Below, in pieces: positions 56,366 to 64,000 of a stretch of DNA of 64,000 nt. The position numbers were made by a program, and so were the translations under genes. The number at the start of each line of letters is the position of its first letter. Positions within the stretch are counted from its first letter, which is position 1. The notes below the pieces were generated by a model. That model worked only from the letters and a program-made list of their open reading frames with translations. It did not search any database and was not told the origin of the DNA. Source of the DNA: Siphonodentalium dalli (lineage: Eukaryota > Mollusca > Scaphopoda > Gadilida > Siphonodentaliidae); assembly GCA_032622095.1 (NCBI GenBank), contig CP136064.1, forward strand, positions 134,175,129-134,239,128, read 5' to 3'.

Positions 56366-58914
56366 AATGAAAGTGTCAATGACACTGTAGCTCAACGTAG
56401 GTAGGGGAATAATTTAATGGTTTACAGTAAATGGAGAAATAGGAAAGATGCTGATTGAAATGTCTTACCTGCACCAAAGGATTTAGTCATGCAAAGAGTA
56501 AAATCCAAAATGGTTGCTGACAGCCATGTTTTTTGGCCGAACGACCCCAAAATGACTCGTTCCGATCTACATGTCAATATTAACATCCATGACAAATTTC
56601 ATGATTATCAGACGAATAGTACTACATGTAGCCCGCCCGCGCCAATGGATTTAATTTTGAAATCCATGATGGGCCACCAGTGGCCATGTTTTTTGGTCGA
56701 ATGACCCCAAAATGACTAGTTCCCATCTACATGTCAATGTCAACAGCCATGACAAATTTCATGAAGATCCTACCAAAGGTATGACCTGCAGCCCGCACCG
56801 AAGGATTTAGTCATGCAAAGAGTAAAATCCAAGATGGCTGCTGGTGGCCATGTTTTTTGGCCGAACAACCCCAAAATGACTCGTTTCCCATCTACATGTC
56901 ATTGTTAACATTCATGACAAATTTCATGAAGTTCTGATCAAAGCTACGACCTGTAGCCCGCGGGAAAGGATTTAGTCATGCAAAGAGTAAAATCCAAGAT
57001 CTACATGTCAATATTAACATCCATGACAAATTTTATGATGATCAGACTAACAGTACGACCTGTAGCCTGTGCTAATGGATTGAATTTTGAAATCAAAGAT
57101 GGCTGCTGGCAGCCATGTTTTTTGTCGGAATGACCCCAAAATGACTCGTTCCCATCTACATGCCATTGTTAACATCCATGACAAATTTTATAATGATCAG
57201 ACTAAAGGTACGACCTGTAGCCCGTGCTAAAGGATTTAGTCATACAAAGAGTAAAATCCAAGATGGCTGCTGGCGGCCATGTTTTTCGGCCAAATGACCC
57301 TAAAATGACTCGTTCCCATCTACATGTCATTGTTAACATTCATGACAAATTTTATAATGATCAGACTAAAGGTATGACCTGTAGCCCGTGCTAAAGAATT
57401 TAGTCATACAAAGAGTAAAATCCAAGATGGCTGCTGGCGGCCATGTTTTTTGGCCGAATGACCCCAAAATGACTCGTTCCCATCTACATGTCAATATTAA
57501 CATCCATGACAAATTTCATGATGATAAGAAGAAGAGTACGACCTGTGGCCCGTGCTAATGAATTAAATTTTGAAATCAAAGATGGCTGCTGGCGGCCATG
57601 TTTTTTGTCGGAATGACCCCAAAATGACTCGTTCCCATCTATATGCCATTGTTAACTTCCATGACAAATTTTATAATTATCAGACTAAAGGTACGAACTG
57701 TAGCCCGTGCTAAAGGATTTAGTCATACAAAGAGTAAAATCCAAGATGGCTGCTGGCGGCCATGTTTTTTGGCCGAATGACCCCAAAATGACTCGTTCCC
57801 ATCTACATGTCATTATTAACATTCATGACAAATTTTATGTTGATCAGACTAAAGGTACGACCTGAAGCCCGTGCTAAAGGATTTAGTCATACAAAGAGTA
57901 AAATCCAAGATGGCTGCTGGCGGCCATGTTTTTCAGCCGAATGACCCCAAAATGACTCGTTCCCATCGACATGTCATTGTTAACATTCATGACAAATTTT
58001 ATGATGATCAGACTAAAGGTACGACCTGCAGCCTGTGCTAAAGAATTTAGTCATACAAAGAGTAAAATCGAAGATGGCTGCTGGCGGCCATGTTTATAGG
58101 CCGAATGACCCCAAAATTACTCGTTCCCATCTACATATCAATATTATCATCCATGACAAATTTCATGGTGATCAGACGAACAATACGACCTGTGGCCCGT
58201 GCTAATGGATTAAATTTTGAAATCCAAGATGGCTGCTGGCGGCCATGTTTTTTGTCCGAATGACCCCAAAATGACTCGTTCCCATCTACATTCCAATTTC
58301 AAATTTTATGATGATCAGACTAAAGGTACGACCTGTAGCCCGTGCTAAAGGATTTAGTCATACAAAGAGTAAAATACAAGATGGCTGCTGGCAGCCATGT
58401 TTTTTGGCCGAATGACCCCAAAATGACTCGTTCCCATCTACATGTCATTATTAACATTCTTGACAAAATTTATGATGATCAGACTAAAAGTACGACCTGT
58501 AGCCCGTGCTAAATAATTTAGTCATACAAAGAGTAAAATCCAAGATGGCTGCTGGCGGCCATGTTTTTGGGCCGAATGACCCCAAAATTACTCGTTCCCA
58601 TCTACATGTCAATATTAACATCCATGACAAATTTCATGAAGATCAGACAAACAGTACGGCCTGTAGCCCGTGCTAATGGATAGAATTTTGAAATCCAATA
58701 TGGCCACTGGCGGCCATGTTTTTTTTCCGAATGACCCCAAAATTAATTTTTCTGGTCTAAATGTTGATGTCAACAGCTATGACAAATTTCATAATGATCC
58801 GACGAAAGGTACGACCTGTAGCCTGCATTGTTGACGCCTTACGTACACACGTACACACGGACGACAAAGCCATGGCAATAGCTCAAACTTTACAAAGTAA
58901 AGTTGAGCTAAAAA
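56366..58914 (+). mobile_element. HINE-like element E3, complete, about 15 cores
   Basis: It has both ends: AATGAAAGTGTCAATGACACTG on the left with the hairpin and TAGCTCAAC box, and TTTACAAAGTAAAGTTGAGCTAAAA on the right. The unique left segment is slightly diverged. Cores of about 165 bp start with GGATTTAGTCATACAAAG and contain AAGATGGCTGCTGGCGGC, GGCCGAATGACCCC and ATCTACATGTCA. It is the cleanest full-length copy in the window, in CHTF18 intron 1. Confidence 0.9.
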
Positions 58915-59034
58915 TGCTCAAAGCAGGTTTTCGCTGATTTTGGTTATGTTACAGAAGATATATTCCTCTTCAAAATGGAATAAAAACCAACTTTATAGTC
59001 AAAATTGTTTTCTAGGTCAAACCTTTTATTGACC

Positions 59035-59660
59035 AGACTATTAATGTTTGAGAGAGTTGCTCGCTCTTTTTCCATGCACACAATGAAGTAGGCTTTAATA
59101 AGGGTATTGGTTACATCAGGAAAAGTATATTTATTTCTGTTTTACATTTCTCGAAGCTCTTTATGTTTACACGACTGTTGAATTTTCTTGTCTCTAATCT
59201 TGTTTCATAAGTCCATCAATGAAAAACCTAATTCATTTCAGTTGATCATTTTCTTAACTGTTTTTATTATAAGATTGCTGCAGTTTCAACACTGCATGGC
59301 TCCAGTCTATTTTAACTTATTATTTTGATGATTTTTTTTTTTAAATGTCCATGCCGAGTTCTTTCCAAAGAGTGTTGGGAAGGAAGTTTTTCACCTTAAT
59401 GTCCCATATGCAACATGCCATAGCTGAATGTTATCTCCACTAAGGCCCATATGAGGTCCCAATAACATATATATGGTGTTTTTGTAGTTAGTTTTTGTAG
59501 TTAGATATGTTTAAAATTGTTACACAGCCTATATCTGAGATTTTATATTCTTTAGTAAAAAAAATTACATAAGGGTGTAAACATGTATTTTTGGTCGTTT
59601 TGAGAACCACCCAACCCGGCATACCTTTCAGCAAAACATTTACAACCCCCACCCTGCATG
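59035..59660 (+). repeat. Second copy of the 14.5-kb dispersed repeat
   Basis: It shares GTTTGAGAGAGTTGCTCGC, TTTTTCCATGCAC, GGGAAGGAAGTTTTTCACC, AAGGCCCATATGAGGTCCCA and CCCGGCATACC with 14520-14940, with about 150 extra bases near 59160-59350. Confidence 0.75.
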
Positions 59661-60513
59661 TACTAACTTTTAATTCATTTAGTGGCAAAATTATGAAAGA
59701 ATTGATCGCACTCACAGCATAATACGATTGTCATAGGATTCATCAGAAAACAACAAACCCTGGTCCAAAATTCGCACTGAAACATCTTAATTTCCCTTTG
59801 AAAACTCTGGAGAGAATATTTCTATCCACGGCATATTCTGAACTCATCCCAAAAGCTTCATCCTTACAAGTGTTGAGCAAAAAATCACAAATATCTTCTT
59901 TTTAATAGTTCGTATACTTCAGATTCACTACACGGCAGTGTGTATTGGCATAATCAATATCAGAGTGCCAATTGTGTCAGCAGCTTGATGATTAGTTGGA
60001 GTTAGCATTGTACAATATCTCCCCACCCCAACTGGATATCTTTCCCTCACCAATCACTAAAAAGTTCTTTCTTCATTATATTTTGTTCATTTTCAATTAG
60101 TCCATGTAGATTTTTTTTTTTTAAATTTGTGGTTCCCAACAATGAGCTTAATAGATTGAGGTTTGGGAAGATGTCAGTATTGCGACAAAAAAATTTGAGG
60201 GAATATTTTGTGAGAGGAAGATATTCAGACCTGGGTATCTCTTGTATCTTGTTCATTATCACTTGAAACATGTAGAAAAATATACTGCCAGTGTTCTCAA
60301 TGGAAATGGTGCATGTGAAAGAAAATTATTTTCTTAGGCCTGGGTATCTCAATCCGTCCTCTCATATGAACATCACTTCAAAATAGGTGTCAAAGTTTTC
60401 ACATGTAAAGTTTGTATCTTGTAATAATTTTTTCCTTCTGTTAACACTAACAGGTATCCAAAATTCTGAGGCCAAATCTCTCCAAGATTTACAACAAGAT
60501 ATGCTGCACTTAC
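59661..60513. other. No gene recognised; intron 1 next to the CHTF18 exon
   Basis: AT-rich sequence with two CCTGGGTATCTC phrases (60233, 60341) like those at 1170-1300. No coding potential on either strand. Confidence 0.45.
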
Positions 60514-60854
60514 CTCAAGAGATGAGTGTAATGTTTTGGTGTGTATTTCTCAACCCACAAAAGTTCCTTACATCCTGCTTGAGATTCACCAACACCATCT
60601 CTGTCCCCACCATTGTCTGCATAATCATTTTGATGCTGGCGGACGTCTTGTGTCAGTCGTTGTGCTTCTTTCAATAATGACTCGGTACGTTCATTCTCAA
60701 GCTGTTGTTTCAAATCTTGCACAGAAATATTCAGAAGTTTTACCTGCTTACTTTCTATCTGAACCGAGTGAGCAAAATCCTTTTCTGTTCTCACTTTCAT
60801 GTACGATGTTGGGCCATATGATGATGAAACACTGATGAACTCTCCATATGGGAC
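60514..60854 (-). CDS. CHTF18: CHTF18 exon upstream of the AAA+ core
   Basis: The acceptor TTACAG lies at 60855-60860 and the donor GTAAGT starts at 60513. The exon of 341 bp encodes 113 residues plus two bases of a Ser codon. It opens with VPYGEFISVSSSYGPTSYM, equivalent to the human PPVLEDYVSVTS region, then a predicted helix (LKQQLENERTESLLKEAQRL), an acidic stretch, and ends with LLWVEKYTPKHYTHLL, the WVEKY-P box that begins the clamp-loader core. The next exon completes Ser and reads EEMVNRSLLHWIRLWD, just as in vertebrate CHTF18. The preceding exon is not recognised in the window. Confidence 0.93.
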
Positions 60855-60929
60855 CTGTAAGTAAATAAAATTTATAACTAGTATGGCATATGCCACCGAC
60901 GCTCAGTTTAAAGAGTGGGCAACACTAAA

Positions 60930-61570
60930 TATTTGCATGGATGGAATATTTTTGATATTTTCTAAATCCAATAAGTGGGTATCCTTTCCCCTTAAACTGG
61001 GCTATCAATACACCAAAGCACAACCAAATCCGAATATCCATGCCCAAGTTATAAGCTGAAATTTTCATACAGATACAAAGTTAAGAACTTCCCAAGTCAA
61101 ATAAGGGCTGGTAAAAATGATTGGACAAAACCGTAGTTTGCGGGAAACCTTTATCACATGTTGGGATATCACCATATCAAAGCACAACCATATTTGATGA
61201 TCCTTGCCCGAATTTCAAGCTAAAATGTTCGTACAGAGACAAAATTCACCAATTTGCAAGTCAAACAAGGGCTGTAACTCTGGTAAAAATGAATGGACGG
61301 AACCTGTACATAGTAAGTCGGTATCCTTTCTCAACCAGTGCTGTCACCTTGCTGATGGCAAAGGACAACAAAATCTGATAAATTATACCCGAGTCACAAG
61401 CTGAAATATTTGTATGGAAACAAAATTAATAAATTTCCAAGTCAAACAAGGATCGTAACTCTAGTAAAATGTAATGGACGATATGCTTAGTATGTGTGTA
61501 ACCTGTGCTATCACCACGCCAAAGGACAACGAAATCCAAAAATTAACACCCAAGTTTATACCAGGTGATA
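60930..61570 (+). repeat. Tandem repeat of about 175 bp; further unit at 62470-62600
   Basis: Recurring phrases are GGTATCCTTTC, GTGCTATCACCA, CAAAGGACAAC, CAAGTCAAACAAGGGCTGTA and GTAAAAATGAATGGAC. About four units run from 60930 to 61570, and a single unit lies at 62470-62600. The phrases resemble the TCATAACTCTG-type repeats of other families here, but this is a distinct set. Confidence 0.75.
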
Positions 61571-61599
61571 AATTCGGTTGGATGGGAGAACGGACGGAC

Positions 61600-62470
61600 G
61601 TACCAACATTTTGGGATTTATGGGTTTATCAAACTATTATGAGCTTATTATCAGTCCAAAACTTGTTAGTTTCTTTACGAAAATACTAACACTTGGTTCT
61701 TATAAATTTGTAATATTTAAACTGGACCATACCACATCTTGTTTTCTTGGTGATATATCCATACATATGTGCACTCATAAACTCTAATGCCAAATAAGTT
61801 GTCGGCATGGCAAAATTTGACTATTCGTATTTTCATAAAACTTGGACAATTTTAATACCTCATAAATTTTCGGACAAAGGGTCCACAAATATAAGGTGGA
61901 CATATATTTCATCCATGTTTTAGGGGGTTAGTTCTCATATGTTATGTTAGCTCATAAGGAGTGCCTGGCCAAATGTTGAATTGCAATAAAGAAGCCCATA
62001 ATGATGGGCTGGGCCCATACCACATTTAGGAAGTTAACTGGACAAAACATGGCAGGATATGACCTTTCCAAACTCATGTGACGAAATAGAATTCACCAAT
62101 TTTTGACAACCACGCTTTGTATGACCTTTTTGTTGGAGAACCGACATATAAAGTTATTAATTATACATCAATATCTCAAGGGATTTGTGATAATGTATTA
62201 TTCTATAGACATTTACTTTGAAGCAGAACATACTTTTATCCAGTATGCTTTCTTACTTATAGAACAGTACATCAAAAACGTTAATGGTGGGAAGAAATGA
62301 CATCCAAAGAGGCCGTTGTTAATATATGGTACAATGAAATGTTATGTTATAAATGGTGTTATGTGCTCCTAAATTGGAGGAGATGTGAAGTACAAAAAAA
62401 CATTTGAGAAACAAAACGATGTAGCCCTGTAGTATTTGTATTACCTGTATCCCTGATACCACCGATGTAG
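61600..62470. other. No gene recognised
   Basis: AT-rich DNA without protein-like frames. Confidence 0.4.
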
Positions 62471-62666
62471 CCCTGTGGTGTCCTTTCTCCCAAACAGTGC
62501 TATCACCATGCTGATGCCAAAGGAGAACAAAATACGATAATTTATACCCGAGTTACAAGCCAAAATGTTTGTACGGACACAGAATTCATAAATATCACAA
62601 ACGATACAGTACCAGTACCGTGATCTCATGTAGCACAAGAGCATGCAATATCCCAATTTTACTGTA

Positions 62667-62935
62667 CTATATAGTATCTGGTCTTAGAATATTAGACAGG
62701 TCTAGATCAAGAACTTCTAACTTTAAACTGTCAGTTGATGAATATTCAAGGCCGTCAGTGATTCTGGCATATCGATACAGACGGATTTCCTTTACCCATG
62801 CATAAATGAAAAAGTCTGTTCTTAGACAATCAAGTGGTTGTAGGTAGTTATTAACCATTCGTACTTTGTATTGAACCTGATGCACCAAAGCAAATGACAC
62901 CCTAACCCGGAGCTCCCCGTGTTATTTTCCTTTAA
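62667..62935 (-). CDS. Unexplained open frame, possible exon
   Basis: The minus-strand frame runs from a stop near 62935 to TAG at 62667, with about 85 sense codons. It reads as protein-like in places (ELRVRVSFALVHQV, TDFFIYAWVKEIRL, SLKLEVLDLDLSNI) but I do not recognise it. An internal ATG (about 62858) has no clear context, and no convincing splice sites were found. It is on the CHTF18 strand but does not match the expected CHTF18 N-terminus. It may be a chance frame. Confidence 0.25.
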
Positions 62936-64000
62936 ATTAGACAGTTGCTTGTCACATGATGTTGGTTACGTTTAAATTGTGGCACAGGTCTATAACTTAA
63001 CATGTTAGTCCCCATGAATCGCTAATCATGATAAGATCGAGAGACTTTGTCCCGCCCAACTCCTAGGTAACAGTTGCTAGGCAACTACCCGGCATTGACT
63101 GGAAAATGCAAATATAGCTTTTAGCGTCGTAATTCAATGCCAGGACTCATGCGTTTCTGCTGAATTGAACTAGTGCCTATGCGTTTCTGCTGAGCTGCAC
63201 TGACATTTGATCGCAAAATAAAATTATAATATTATCAAAGTACACCTTTGGATAACACCGCCATAAACAGTGACATATTATGATGTTGAGCTCGTATCAT
63301 CAATAAGTCATAACTTATAAAACTAAGAATTACTGCTAAAGTATTTCTACCAATTGAGTAACTAGATTCAGGTTGAGCTGGAACTTGAGAAGTTTTTAAT
63401 TTCAACCAATTGAAATGTCGTGGAAAGTGGAAAGGGTTAAGGTTGGGAAGCAACGCAAATGACGTCATCGTAAACAAGGCGCCTCAAAATCAAATCGTAC
63501 ACATGTACATGTCTCGCTTCGTCTCAGAAGCTGATTTAAATTCATTCATTTTGACTGTTTCTGTGTCCTAAGATATTAAAAACTTGCGAGATATCTTTGA
63601 ATGTGCTTAGGAAAGATCGTTTTGATATCTAATTTATTGGATTTTCCTCCCAAAAAGGTGAATTTCAGGCCTGCATTTGTTCAATGTGTTGTCAATCTCT
63701 GAATCTGATTCAGACACTCGTCTGCAACTGTAATTGGCTGAATTCGCATGTTTGAAGCAAACGTTTTCTCCACTAAAATTCTCTCAAAATGCACCACAAT
63801 CTGTCAAATTCTCTCAATAATTCTATCTAAATACATCTTAGCTTTTGTTAGGATCAGATCTCCCCGTCGAGAAAGCGATATTTTGACCAAAACGACACTT
63901 GGGAAAATGATTGTTAAATTTGTTTACGCTGGTGTACACTGGATTTTTATCATCGAAACAAACCAATTTCTTCCATCTAAAAGATAATTACGTGCTGGAC
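62936..64000. other. No gene recognised; possible promoter-like region
   Basis: No protein-like frame. It has an X-box-like palindrome (63073-63085) and a duplicated TATGCGTTTCTGCTGA / CATGCGTTTCTGCTGA (near 63150 and 63178). An ATTGGCT (CCAAT complement) lies at about 63733. These are weak hints of regulatory DNA. Confidence 0.35.
63073..63085. promoter_or_regulatory. X-box-like (RFX) palindrome
   Basis: GTTGCTAGGCAAC is a perfect GTTGC...GCAAC inverted repeat with a 3-bp spacer, the shape bound by RFX factors at promoters of ciliary genes in animals. Whether it is functional is unknown; no ciliary gene is identified beside it. Confidence 0.5.

Larger units (their letters stand above)
24283..60854 (-). 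other. CHTF18: CHTF18 gene span visible in the window
   Basis: Three exons (60514-60854, 41658-43309, 24283-24503) join to 2214 coding bases, exactly 738 codons including the stop. Introns of 17204 and 17154 bp separate them. All four visible splice sites follow GT-AG on the minus strand and phases agree (2, then 1). The N-terminal exons are not found before the right edge. CHTF18 with RFC2-5, DSCC1 and CHTF8 forms the CTF18-RFC complex, which loads PCNA in the nucleus, mainly for leading-strand synthesis with polymerase epsilon, and supports sister-chromatid cohesion and checkpoint signalling. Confidence 0.93.

Noticed and set aside
60897-64000. Search for the CHTF18 N-terminal exon(s)
   Set aside because: No minus-strand segment with a phase-0 donor and a CHTF18-like sequence was found; the exons are probably beyond the window or too diverged to see by eye.

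Overview
This is a stretch of AT-rich animal genome with long introns, very high transposon content and many tandem repeats. The mix of elements points to a marine invertebrate, most likely a mollusc: Pearl/HINE-like elements with cores of about 160 bp, CR1-like LINEs with a PHD finger, a short-LTR Copia, a DIRS element, and mollusc-type repeats with GACA/GGAC tails. This assignment is inferred from repeat style only. No bacterial features, CRISPR arrays, rRNA or tRNA genes were seen.

Only one host gene is recognised. It is CHTF18, the large subunit of the alternative PCNA clamp loader CTF18-RFC, on the minus strand. Three coding exons are visible: 60514-60854, 41658-43309 and 24283-24503. 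Splice sites and phases fit, and together they encode 737 codons plus a stop, with the N-terminus beyond the right edge. The two introns are about 17.2 kb each and are almost wholly built from transposons and satellites.

Layout. 1-3805: small repeats and palindromes. 3806-9350: a nearly intact CR1-like LINE on the minus strand (ORF1 C-terminal part, then PHD-endonuclease-reverse transcriptase with one frameshift). 9405-13109: an array of palindromes interrupted by a TTAA-flanked MITE, then a larger terminal-repeat element holding a second MITE of the same family. 13500-14940: a dispersed repeat carrying a tandem duplication. 15613-20848: an hAT-like element containing a damaged DIRS element, itself split by a HINE-like element. 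22190-23072: a minisatellite. 24283 onward: CHTF18. Intron 2 (24504-41657) holds a Copia retrotransposon, large HINE arrays, a LINE split by 7.7 kb of nested repeats and a Harbinger-like element with TAA target duplications. Intron 1 (43310-60513) holds an endonuclease fragment, several tandem-repeat families, a satellite interrupted by a 2.9 kb insertion, and a 2.5 kb HINE array. 60930-64000: another tandem repeat, one unexplained open frame, and an X-box-like palindrome.

The strongest new signal is the HINE-like family. It has a hairpin end, matching subterminal inverted repeats at both ends, and variable numbers of cores of about 160 bp. It has invaded a DIRS element and a LINE, carries a Copia insertion, and forms higher-order arrays. 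Several nesting events can be ordered from the junctions.
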